DNA from: a virus
Reading direction: 5' to 3' (one strand)
Length of the DNA: 43,425 nucleotides
Virus record (IMG/VR): IMGVR_UViG_3300009168_000062
Coordinates: 1 to 43,425 of that record
Under the pieces are notes generated by a model. The model was not told the origin of the DNA, searched no databases, and was given only the letters and a program-made list of their open reading frames with translations. The position numbers and the translations under genes are program-made. Shown here piece by piece: positions 1-5,663 of this stretch (positions within the stretch are counted from its first letter, which is position 1; every line of letters starts with the position of its first letter).

Positions 1-36
1 CGCGAGCAGGAGGACGGCGAGTAGGAGGCGGGTCAT
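1..36 (-). CDS. Junction-spanning exported SH3-like protein, N-terminal part
   Basis: First 12 codons (MTRLLLAVLLLA) of a gene whose frame leaves the left edge and continues from 43425 at the right edge. The ATG at 36-34 overlaps the stop of the gene at 33-185 as ATGA, which suggests translational coupling. The residues form a positively charged start followed by a hydrophobic core, as in a signal peptide. The rest of the protein is described at 43147-43425. Confidence 0.8.
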   Translation of the reverse strand, partial: MTRLLLAVLLLA

Positions 37-185
37 TTACTACCCAAACCATCTGGCTTGATCCAGTGAGTACCAAACAGGAAAACGTGCCTGAATCCGT
101 ACTCAACATCTTGTGCAAAAAAGAAATATCCTTTTTCGCAGCGCCAGGGCGGCTCCCATCCTAAATAATGCCATTTGGTTGCCAT
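33..185 (-). CDS. Small protein of 50 aa, aromatic-rich
   Basis: Not a family I recognise. It starts at ATG 185 behind AGAAAGG and ends in a TGA that overlaps the next ATG by one base. The protein is rich in Trp, Phe, Tyr and His (begins MATKWHYLGWEPPW, later GYFFFAQDVEYGF) and has no membrane segment, so it is probably a small folded cytoplasmic protein. It sits four bases after the 83-aa gene in the same minus-strand series. Confidence 0.7.
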   Translation of the reverse strand: MATKWHYLGWEPPWRCEKGYFFFAQDVEYGFRHVFLFGTHWIKPDGLGSK

Positions 186-188
186 TCG

Positions 189-440
189 CTACTCGCCTTT
201 CTCTGCCGGGACGGTGCCGCTTTCGGCTGCCAGCGGACAGGGGGCAATGTGTAAGTCCGCAACGTCGGGTGCAGAACTATCGAGCCAACAGGTACAAGCA
301 TCGTCAATCGGACGACTCAGTTGTTTGTCGATCAATTCCGCCAGCCGCAAGACCTCTGCCTTAACTGCCAACTGTACCTGTTTGTTGTCTGTTGGCAGGG
401 CTTTTACAGCCGTTCGTAATTCGATAATTTTTGTATCCAT
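189..440 (-). CDS. Hypothetical helical protein, 83 aa
   Basis: Starts at ATG 440 behind GGAAGGATGAAGA. The N-terminal ~55 residues (MDTKIIELRTAVKALPTDNK and following) look like amphipathic helices with heptad-like Leu/Val spacing. The C-terminal part is Pro/Ala/Cys-rich and less ordered. No family recognised. Its gene contains members of the GCCAACA/TGTTGGC repeat cluster (284-290 and 390-396). Confidence 0.7.
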   Translation of the reverse strand: MDTKIIELRTAVKALPTDNKQVQLAVKAEVLRLAELIDKQLSRPIDDACTCWLDSSAPDVADLHIAPCPLAAESGTVPAEKGE

Positions 441-443
441 TCT

Positions 444-710
444 TCATCCTTCCGATATTGCCAACAGGTTGTTGCTTGTTGGCTGTACACCGTAGACGAT
501 TATCAGAGTGCCAACAGCCCCGTCAAAACGCCCCGTTCCGAGTATCTTTGCCTGTTGGCTGTTTATCATTGACGGCAGGACGTTGTTCAAGAGTGCCAAC
601 AGCATATCGGGCGGCTCTTTGCCATCGCTCATAACTGGCAAGGATCCCGTCCCACCCTGGGCTTCGGCTGTCAATCCATCCAACTGGTTTTCGTCCTTTG
701 TTTCTTTCAC
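444..710 (-). CDS. Hypothetical acidic protein, 88 aa
   Basis: Begins with GTG at 710, 9 bases after a clear AGGAG. The N-terminus is acidic and Gln/Gly-rich (KETKDENQLDGLTAEAQGG), and the middle is hydrophobic-helical (PPDMLLALLNNVLPSMINSQ). No family recognised. Its last third is encoded across the GCCAACA-type repeats, giving the oligo-Asn/Leu stretch SNNLLA. Another open frame overlaps on the same strand (523-849), but it lacks a ribosome binding site and is Arg-rich, so I prefer this frame. Confidence 0.6.
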   Translation of the reverse strand: MKETKDENQLDGLTAEAQGGTGSLPVMSDGKEPPDMLLALLNNVLPSMINSQQAKILGTGRFDGAVGTLIIVYGVQPTSNNLLAISEG

Positions 711-716
711 GTATAC

Positions 717-791
717 TTACTCCTCGTAATTCGCCTGTTTTCTTCTTAATTCGCCATTCTCTGCGAGTTCCAACAGGTTGTTGGCTGTCAT
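717..791 (-). CDS. Possible 24-aa peptide
   Basis: ATG at 791 opens a 24-codon frame (MTANNLLELAENGELRRKQA plus four residues) that stops inside the ribosome binding site of the next gene. It has no good binding site of its own and starts within the GCCAACA repeat cluster, so it may be chance. The rest of 711-887 holds only the repeats. Confidence 0.22.
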   Translation of the reverse strand: MTANNLLELAENGELRRKQANYEE

Positions 792-887
792 TGTGGCTTG
801 TTGGCACTCCTGAATACGGTACAAAATCAGTAATCCCAAGTGCCAACAAGGTGTTGCTTGTTGGCTGTCCCGCCTCCCCGTCCCCTG

Positions 888-1781
888 CTAGGGTTGGCGG
901 GACTGAGGGTTTCCGAACAATTCGACATACAGCCGCTTGATATTACCTCCGCTGATGTAGTCGAATGATTTGGAGGCGAATGCACCGAACGCGTCCCGGT
1001 CGCTATACTGGCTCTTGATCTGCGCCATGCTCAGGTTTGACGCGGCGCAAAGATCATTGATGCTGTAGCTCGTGCCCCGTGGCTGTTGGGGTGGCTGGTT
1101 TTTCGTCTGGTTTTGATTTTGTTGGCGGACCTGCTGAACGTCCACCCCGTACATATTCAAAGCGGCATCCAGCGCAGCGCCGTGATCCTTGCGGTAACTG
1201 TCTGCAACACCTTCTCGGTTTTTGATCGTGTCAACGTATCGGGCGGCGCGATGTACTCCCCGGATCTGACGCAAGTTCTCTTCCTCGCTCCGAGCCTCTT
1301 CGTTTGCCGCTACAACTTCATCGTCAACTGAATGGTATTGGTAGGACTGCCAGACATGGAAGAAAAACAGGACAACTGCGGTAACTTCCATGACCGCGTT
1401 CAGCCAGACATACTGAACCTTTGTTACCCAAATCGTACCGACCAAAAGAGCCATGAGTACAACGGCAAGGGCTGATGCCTTTACGCCACGTTCCCCGATC
1501 TTTCCTTGTTCGGCATTGTTGCCAATGCGCTCTTTGAGGCGCTCAGAATAAAGCAATCCACCCGCCCCCGCGAAGATCCAGATAACGGCATAGGGAAGGT
1601 AGGTTGTCAGCGTCCAGATGAGCCACGCCGTAAGCGCGTCAATCAGGAACACGCCCGCCATCCAGACAAAGCGCGCCTCGTCTACCTGCTTTTGCGTAAC
1701 CTTTTTGGGTTTGTTCTGGTCGGCTTCGCGCCGTGCCTTTTCTGCTTCGATCTGTTTTGCGATTGCGTTATTGTCGCTCAT
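888..1781 (-). CDS. Membrane protein with four predicted TM segments, 297 aa
   Basis: Charged N-terminal ~38 residues (Lys/Glu/Gln-rich) are followed by two pairs of hydrophobic segments at about residues 39-58, 62-80, 101-120 and 124-144. A long soluble region follows, with a Gln/Asn/Pro-rich linker (about 215-235) and a compact C-terminal domain of about 60 residues. No enzyme motif is visible. The ATG overlaps the stop of the small winged-helix gene upstream (ATGA), and the pair is transcribed from the promoter at 2029-2058. It could act in exclusion, membrane sensing or a signalling pair with that DNA-binding protein; this is inference from co-transcription only. Confidence 0.75.
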   Translation of the reverse strand: MSDNNAIAKQIEAEKARREADQNKPKKVTQKQVDEARFVWMAGVFLIDALTAWLIWTLTTYLPYAVIWIFAGAGGLLYSERLKERIGNNAEQGKIGERGVKASALAVVLMALLVGTIWVTKVQYVWLNAVMEVTAVVLFFFHVWQSYQYHSVDDEVVAANEEARSEEENLRQIRGVHRAARYVDTIKNREGVADSYRKDHGAALDAALNMYGVDVQQVRQQNQNQTKNQPPQQPRGTSYSINDLCAASNLSMAQIKSQYSDRDAFGAFASKSFDYISGGNIKRLYVELFGNPQSRQP

Positions 1782-1993
1782 TTTCCACCTCGTTCAAATG
1801 CCCGCGCGACTTCAAGTGACATATACCGTCCATCGCGTTGCACGATAAGCCCCTCGCCAACTGCCCGCTGTAAGTACGCTCGAGCGGTGATTGAGCTGCA
1901 ACCAGCCTGCTCCGCTATCTCTTTCACTGAAGGGGAGAAGCCAAGTTCTGTCTCAAGAGTTTTCAACGATCCTACGATTTGTTTGACATCCAT
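1778..1993 (-). CDS. Small winged-helix DNA-binding protein (LexA N-domain-like)
   Basis: 71 aa, essentially only a winged helix-turn-helix: GFSPSVKEIAEQAGCSS is the helix-turn-helix and GLIVQRDGRYMSL fits the wing. This resembles the N-terminal DNA-binding domain of LexA-type repressors, but there is no S24 peptidase domain. It is the first gene after a strong promoter (2029-2058), and a perfect palindrome covers that promoter's -35, so autoregulation is likely. It overlaps the membrane protein gene downstream by 4 bases. A transcription regulator is well supported; its target is inferred. Confidence 0.75.
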   Translation of the reverse strand: MDVKQIVGSLKTLETELGFSPSVKEIAEQAGCSSITARAYLQRAVGEGLIVQRDGRYMSLEVARAFERGGK

Positions 1994-2028
1994 AATAAAC
2001 GCCTTTCTACATTGGGTTACTACACCGA

Positions 2029-2058
2029 ATTATACACCCAAAATAATCAGCCCGTCAA
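2029..2058 (-). promoter_or_regulatory. Sigma-70-type promoter for the winged-helix/membrane operon
   Basis: On the minus strand: TTGACG (2058-2053), an 18-base spacer and TATAAT (2034-2029). The start site would be near 2022, about 30 bases before the gene at 1993. Confidence 0.7.
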
Positions 2059-2065
2059 CTGACGG
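2052..2065. promoter_or_regulatory. Palindromic operator candidate over the -35
   Basis: CCGTCAACTGACGG pairs CCGTCA with TGACGG around two bases. It overlaps the -35 hexamer at 2053-2058, placing a dimeric repressor, most simply the adjacent winged-helix protein, where it would block the promoter. Confidence 0.5.
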
Positions 2066-2081
2066 CACGTACACACCCAGC

Positions 2082-2369
2082 CTAGAATCCTGGCAATGCT
2101 TCCAGCGCGCTCAGATCAAACGTATCCTGAAAGTGATCCTCCAAACATCGCGCCGCCTGGGTTGCGGTCATTGCCTCAGTTTGCCGTACGCATTTACCGA
2201 AGCCAACGTAATAATATTCATTGATCTCGTCCTTCATCAGCTTTACGGTCTCGCCCTTGATTTCGACTTCGTACTGGTGCAACTGTCCCGGCTCATGGCA
2301 TTTGCAGGCGTTGTGCCCTGTGTTGTATTTCTCTACGACGTTTGTAATATCACCGATCCTGATTGTCAT
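2082..2369 (-). CDS. Hypothetical protein, 95 aa
   Basis: Start chosen at ATG 2369 (MTIRIGDITNVVEKYNTGH) because AGAAAGGA precedes it; the frame is open upstream without a site. A central KCHEPGQLHQYEVEIKGE stretch looks like beta-strand, then an acidic helical end (ARCLEDHFQDTFDLSAL). There are two Cys in the N-terminal half, too few for a clear zinc site. It overlaps the upstream gene by 20 bases. Confidence 0.7.
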   Translation of the reverse strand: MTIRIGDITNVVEKYNTGHNACKCHEPGQLHQYEVEIKGETVKLMKDEINEYYYVGFGKCVRQTEAMTATQAARCLEDHFQDTFDLSALEALPGF

Positions 2370-2550
2370 TTTGCTTTCCTTTCTCGAATAATTTCGGGTT
2401 TGTTTCTTGGAATTTGTACGCACGCTCTAACGCTTGCTCGAGCGTTTCTGCGGGTTGGGAAAGTTTAGCAACTGCTACGCCGTCACAATTCAGTAGGACA
2501 CCCACTAACTTGTTATCTTTCGTAAGCCGCGTAACTAGGGAAAAGCCCAT
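2350..2550 (-). CDS. Hypothetical protein, 66 aa
   Basis: ATG 2550 follows AGAAAGGATAATGAC. The sequence (MGFSLVTRLTKDNKLVGVLL...) suggests a small beta-strand unit followed by a helix (TLEQALERAYKFQE) and a charged tail. No family recognised. The stop of the previous gene lies in its ribosome binding site. Confidence 0.65.
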   Translation of the reverse strand: MGFSLVTRLTKDNKLVGVLLNCDGVAVAKLSQPAETLEQALERAYKFQETNPKLFEKGKQNDNQDR

Positions 2551-2563
2551 GTCATTATCCTTT

Positions 2564-2698
2564 CTATTCCAAATATCTCTCATCGCAAATACGCGAATGT
2601 TGATCGCGCTCCACCGGGCGCACGGTCAGCAGCCTGCCCAGCCCGAGAACAGCGAACACCGCGACGGAAACAGAGAAGGGGGTGAGCAGGTCGATCAT
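2564..2698 (-). CDS. Small membrane protein, 44 aa
   Basis: ATG 2698 follows GGAAAGGTGAAC. One hydrophobic segment (LLTPFSVSVAVFAVLGLG, about residues 4-21) is followed by a charged tail rich in Arg, Glu and Asp. The stop overlaps the AGAAAGGA of the next gene. Confidence 0.65.
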   Translation of the reverse strand: MIDLLTPFSVSVAVFAVLGLGRLLTVRPVERDQHSRICDERYLE

Positions 2699-2742
2699 GT
2701 TCACCTTTCCGCAATTGTCGCCGCTATGCAGCAAAAGACAAT

Positions 2743-2802
2743 CAGCACGAAAAACAAAAACAACAGCGGGAAAGCCACAAATATGATAAGCAGCGTTTTC
2801 AT
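2743..2802 (-). CDS. Possible 19-aa hydrophobic peptide
   Basis: MKTLLIIFVAFPLLFCFSC, with ATG at 2802 overlapping the stop of the 23-aa gene as TCATGA. It looks like an isolated signal/TM segment ending in Cys. There is no strong ribosome binding site, so it depends on coupling if real. Positions 2699-2742 hold nothing else I can call. Confidence 0.35.
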
Positions 2803-2870
2803 GACAATCCCACCGCGACTAGCCCCGCAAATATCAGCAGGACGATAGCAACGATCAACAGTACACTCAT
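2799..2870 (-). CDS. Possible single-TM microprotein, 23 aa
   Basis: ATG 2870 behind AAGGTGATGAG, overlapping the stop of the 46-aa gene upstream. The peptide (MSVLLIVAIVLLIFAGLVAV...) is one transmembrane helix with almost no soluble part. Confidence 0.5.
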   Translation of the reverse strand: MSVLLIVAIVLLIFAGLVAVGLS

Positions 2871-3007
2871 CTCATCACCTTCGCGATCTCTGCCGCAACC
2901 ACGCCGCAGGCGAATATCATGCCGAGTGCCACCCATACGATCTGCTCAAGCGTCCCAGGCTCTCCAACTTTATCGGCTTCCTCAGCCTGCTTGTCGTCTT
3001 GTACCAT
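2867..3007 (-). CDS. Small membrane protein, 46 aa
   Basis: ATG 3007, acidic N-terminus (MVQDDKQAEEADKVGEPG) followed by one TM helix (IVWVALGMIFACGVVAA, about 24-40) and a short basic end. The N-terminus is expected inside. It overlaps the gene after it and almost touches the one before it. Confidence 0.6.
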   Translation of the reverse strand: MVQDDKQAEEADKVGEPGTLEQIVWVALGMIFACGVVAAEIAKVMR

Positions 3008-3008
3008 G

Positions 3009-3170
3009 TCAGTCCTCGGCTTTCTTTTCGGGTGTCCAGATAAACAGCAAAAATCCAGCGTAAACTATCGCAGCGATAATTATCTGCGAAAGCGCATCAT
3101 TGGGTTCGCCTGGGAAATACTTCCACGCCATAATAAAAACAACTAAACCGGTTTTGTTCCACTTGCTCAT
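3009..3170 (-). CDS. Small membrane protein, two TM segments, 53 aa
   Basis: ATG 3170 follows GAGGACAA and overlaps the upstream stop as ATGA. Hydrophobic segments at about residues 7-15 (weak, TGLVVFIMAWKYF) and 28-44 (IIIAAIVYAGFLLFIW), ending in a charged EKKAED. Function unknown. Confidence 0.65.
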   Translation of the reverse strand: MSKWNKTGLVVFIMAWKYFPGEPNDALSQIIIAAIVYAGFLLFIWTPEKKAED

Positions 3171-3346
3171 TTGTCCTCGTTTCTCTTGTGGCTGTTGTTG
3201 ACTTCCAGCCGTTCGCCGCGCGTCATGCGTTCGCCGTCGTGCTTCGTCAAGCTGATGGGTAACTGTTGCCGCGCGCAAGTTGCACAGTATTCACCGGGGC
3301 GGCTTACGCGGTTGTTGCAGCGGGTATTGGCACATTGATGTTTCAT
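3167..3346 (-). CDS. Small zinc-ribbon-like protein, 59 aa
   Basis: ATG 3346 behind GATAGGAG. Two Cys pairs, C5-x4-C10 and C23-x2-C26 (CANTRC...YCATC), fit a minimal zinc knuckle. The C-terminal half is basic and polar. A nucleic-acid or protein-binding role is plausible from the motif only. Confidence 0.65.
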   Translation of the reverse strand: MKHQCANTRCNNRVSRPGEYCATCARQQLPISLTKHDGERMTRGERLEVNNSHKRNEDK

Positions 3347-3355
3347 TGTCTACTC

Positions 3356-3574
3356 CTATCTATCCCATTTCAACAGGATCGCCAACGACAACAATATCAA
3401 TTCGATCCCGTTCCAACCTGCGTAGGACTTCACCATCCGCAGGCTTATTAAGTCGGTTTGCGTGCATCGGTTCTTCGGAGGCTCAAACTCATTGCGCCAC
3501 AGCCACCCGTCGCTTCCGTCTGGAAACGCAAAAACTAGCGTGAACATAAAAACAGGAATGTATAACTCTTTCAT
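3356..3574 (-). CDS. Exported or membrane protein, 72 aa
   Basis: ATG 3574. Residues 4-18 (LYIPVFMFTLVFAFP) form a hydrophobic segment consistent with a signal anchor. A polar central part with several Trp and a second hydrophobic run near the end (GIELILLSLAILL) suggest both ends lie in the membrane. Confidence 0.6.
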   Translation of the reverse strand: MKELYIPVFMFTLVFAFPDGSDGWLWRNEFEPPKNRCTQTDLISLRMVKSYAGWNGIELILLSLAILLKWDR

Positions 3575-3578
3575 TGTC

Positions 3579-3821
3579 TTACCACTCCCTTTCTTCCATC
3601 ATTTCTTCGTGTGCGCTATCCAAATGCTTGCGAAGTTTCGCGTTCTCGGCTTCCAGCGCGGCGTTACGAACCTTTTCGTTCGCAAAATCGGCATACAAAG
3701 TCGATATGTCGTCCACCTTGATTTGATGACGAATCGCTCTATCAACCCCGCCTGTGTAGTAGGTCAGCCACAATTCTCCGGCATCGTCTCTTGAAACACC
3801 TGCAAGATTTACGGCGCTCAT
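3579..3821 (-). CDS. Hypothetical protein with C-terminal coiled coil, 80 aa
   Basis: Residues about 43-76 (ADFANEKVRNAALEAENAKL and beyond) have heptad spacing typical of a coiled coil; the first 40 residues look like a small beta unit (DDAGELWLTYYTGGVDR). Its ATG overlaps the stop of the upstream gene (ATGA). The neighbour at 3818-4216 carries a similar AENARL coiled-coil run, so the two may pair. Confidence 0.65.
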   Translation of the reverse strand: MSAVNLAGVSRDDAGELWLTYYTGGVDRAIRHQIKVDDISTLYADFANEKVRNAALEAENAKLRKHLDSAHEEMMEEREW

Positions 3822-4216
3822 TTGTCACCATCCAGCGCAGAGAGGGCGGCAAACCAAACACAATCTTTTTCATGCGAATCACTCGGGTTATCCGCGCGCA
3901 TATCGTATTCGTGTTTGCAGACAACGCACTCATACAAAAGCGGTCTTTCGCTTTTCAGTACCCACGGGTCACACGCAGCCAACGCCTCCCGCGCCTGGGC
4001 GACTTTACCAGACAGCCGCGCGTTCTCGGCACGCAGTTCTTTAGCCTCGTCACACTCTTCAAGCATCGCTGCAATTTGAGCAAACACCATCAGCATCAGA
4101 GAGTCCCGCCCGCACGTGCATTTCCCCTGCTGTTCGCAAATCCGATCCCCGTGCGGCAACTTGCTCATTCTTCTGGTAATGTCCGTTGTCATTTTGTCGG
4201 TATCAATTTCACTCAT
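3818..4216 (-). CDS. Cys-containing coiled-coil protein, 132 aa
   Basis: Start chosen at ATG 4216 (MSEIDTDKM) behind AAGGAATTGACG. A CEQQGKCTC cluster near residues 28-36, a coiled coil around 55-80 (LEECDEAKELRAENARL), then a C-terminal zinc-finger-like part: YECVVCKHEYD with DSHEKDCVWFAAL. That CxxC...H...C pattern recalls small phage zinc fingers. Function unknown; protein or nucleic-acid binding is likely. Confidence 0.65.
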   Translation of the reverse strand: MSEIDTDKMTTDITRRMSKLPHGDRICEQQGKCTCGRDSLMLMVFAQIAAMLEECDEAKELRAENARLSGKVAQAREALAACDPWVLKSERPLLYECVVCKHEYDMRADNPSDSHEKDCVWFAALSALDGDK

Positions 4217-4218
4217 CG

Positions 4219-4437
4219 TCAATTCCTTTCTATACTCAAAAACAGCGTCTCATCCAGCGGGCGCTTGTTCCGGCAGGTCAGCTTGTAGCCGGTCAGCAGT
4301 TCGCCTGCCCAATACAAACCCTTGCCGCAGCCACATTTGCGTTTCGGCGCGTCCTCGGTGTAGCGGTGATACTCCTGCGCCTCGGGGATAAACGATATTT
4401 GCTTTGCCATACCAACTTGAAAGCGCGGTTTCGGCAT
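4219..4437 (-). CDS. Hypothetical protein with CxC-G-G motif, 72 aa
   Basis: ATG 4437 follows AAAGGAGTCAAT. Contains RKCGCGKGLYWAGEL and a later Cys (KLTCRNKRP), a possible small metal site. The open frame extends upstream, but the good ribosome binding site fixes this start. Two bases separate it from the next gene. Confidence 0.65.
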   Translation of the reverse strand: MPKPRFQVGMAKQISFIPEAQEYHRYTEDAPKRKCGCGKGLYWAGELLTGYKLTCRNKRPLDETLFLSIERN

Positions 4438-4465
4438 ATTGACTCCTTTCTTGTAATAGCCGTTT

Positions 4466-4633
4466 TTATACAACGCCTGCGGGCTTCGTGATCTGTACCG
4501 CCCGCTCTGCCCAGCTTTCGCTTTCGTGGTCCTGAAAGTTGTCCAGCAGTTCAACGGCTTGCGCCTGTGTCAGTTCGCCGTTCTGGACTGCACTTGTCAG
4601 GTTTACTATGATTACTTCAAGTTCTGTCTGCAT
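4466..4633 (-). CDS. Small acidic helical protein, 55 aa
   Basis: ATG 4633 behind AGAAAGGACAGGCTA. Sequence (MQTELEVIIVNLTSAVQNGE, then LTQAQAVELLDNFQDHESES) predicts two helices. Family unknown. It lies 13 bases after the helicase gene, so it is co-transcribed with replication genes. Confidence 0.65.
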   Translation of the reverse strand: MQTELEVIIVNLTSAVQNGELTQAQAVELLDNFQDHESESWAERAVQITKPAGVV

Positions 4634-4646
4634 TAGCCTGTCCTTT

Positions 4647-5663
4647 CTATTTTTTGTACACGTCGTAGTATTCGTGTTTTTGGTAGTCGATCCGCAATTC
4701 CCAAACCCTACCGGATGGGAGCCCGCCGCGTTGTTTGTTCACTTTCAAAAAGCATTGATCTTCTTTGACTTGGAAGTTTACAGAGCCATCCTTGCTTGAC
4801 ACCGTACTTCCGATAACGTCCGACATTTTAGGCATCCAGAGACTAATCATTCTGTCAAAACGGGTAGCGATGGTGGATGTCTCGAGCCCATCGTACACGC
4901 CGGGGATCTTGAAGGGGTAGTTTGCGCCCTGTAATTCCTGCTTTGCCTGAAGCGGTACAATGATCGGCGCTTGCAGGTGCGTGGTCATTTCGCGAAGTCG
5001 GAAAACGTCCTGCGCTACCTGTAACCGCCGCTGGTTGTCTCGAGTGGCTTGCTTGACTTCCGGGTCAACTGGCAGGGCTTGGAGGTAATCAACAATCACG
5101 ACGGCAGGTTTCCATTTATCGCCTGTAATCTTCCCCTCAACCAATTCACGAATAGCCCGGTAGATGTTTGACAAGTACAACTCTGGAGCATCGTCAGGAC
5201 GTTCGGCGCTATCGCCAATCCGCCAAACAGGTACGCCGTCAATCTGCGACATTGCCCACTGCATACGAGCCCAGTCGGTAAACTGTCCCCTTGCAAAGTC
5301 GGCGGGGCGCTGGTTGAGAATGCGCCCGTAATCCTGAAACGCCATCGCCTCAATACTCTCCTCGAGCGAAACGTGGATAATGATCTCATCCCGTTCCTGC
5401 CGCTTCAGTTGCGCGGCGATCTGCCTCTCCCACCAGTTTGTGAAGTAGGTTTTGCCGTTCCCGGTCTGCGCCTGTACCGCGCATATTTCCCAGGGGAGCA
5501 GGGGTGCAAAGTATTCTTTTACCGCCGGGTTCGTTCCTTCAATGTCTAATTCAATCCCGAACTGCGCATGTTCGGCGGCGCGTTTGGCTTGTTCGTATCC
5601 AAGCATTGCCGATTCGTGCGGGCTGTAAACATTGGCGGCGTGGTTGGTTTTTGCATTAGGCAT
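4647..5663 (-). CDS. Replicative helicase, RecA-fold (DnaB C-domain-like)
   Basis: 338 aa. Walker A is in QTGNGKTYF (about 68-76), a motif-1a-like HVSLEES near 97-103, Walker B in VVIVDYLQAL (about 188-197) and a QAKQEL sensor-like stretch near 239-244. This is the ATPase core of DnaB/KaiC-type hexameric helicases that unwind DNA at the fork. The usual N-terminal primase-interacting domain of DnaB (~150 residues) is absent; only about 45 residues precede the core, as in several phage helicases. The ATG at 5663 overlaps the end of the initiator gene by 8 bases, giving the order primase, HNH, initiator, helicase. The initiator probably loads it at the origin inside the initiator gene. Confidence 0.9.
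   Translation of the reverse strand: MPNAKTNHAANVYSPHESAMLGYEQAKRAAEHAQFGIELDIEGTNPAVKEYFAPLLPWEICAVQAQTGNGKTYFTNWWERQIAAQLKRQERDEIIIHVSLEESIEAMAFQDYGRILNQRPADFARGQFTDWARMQWAMSQIDGVPVWRIGDSAERPDDAPELYLSNIYRAIRELVEGKITGDKWKPAVVIVDYLQALPVDPEVKQATRDNQRRLQVAQDVFRLREMTTHLQAPIIVPLQAKQELQGANYPFKIPGVYDGLETSTIATRFDRMISLWMPKMSDVIGSTVSSKDGSVNFQVKEDQCFLKVNKQRGGLPSGRVWELRIDYQKHEYYDVYKK

Larger units (their letters stand above)
284..865. repeat. Cluster of inverted GCCAACA / TGTTGGC heptamers
   Basis: GCCAACA lies at 284, 460, 510, 595 and 842, and its complement TGTTGGC at 390, 477, 553, 779, 799 and 859 (first bases). The best units are hairpin-like: 842-865 pairs GCCAACAAG with CTTGTTGGC around six bases, and 460-483 is nearly the same. 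The repeats cross two genes and the intergenic stretch 711-887. They have no T-run, so they are not ordinary terminators. Binding sites for a regulator or nicking/packaging protein, or mobile palindromic repeats, are possible readings. Confidence 0.75.

Noticed and set aside
523-849. 108-codon Arg-rich frame on the minus strand
   Set aside because: No start with a ribosome binding site; the overlapping 88-aa frame starting GTG 710 has a clear AGGAG.
1506-2468. 320-codon open frame on the plus strand
   Set aside because: It lies opposite three well-supported minus-strand genes and their promoter, has no ribosome binding site and a low-complexity, Cys/Phe/Arg-rich translation.
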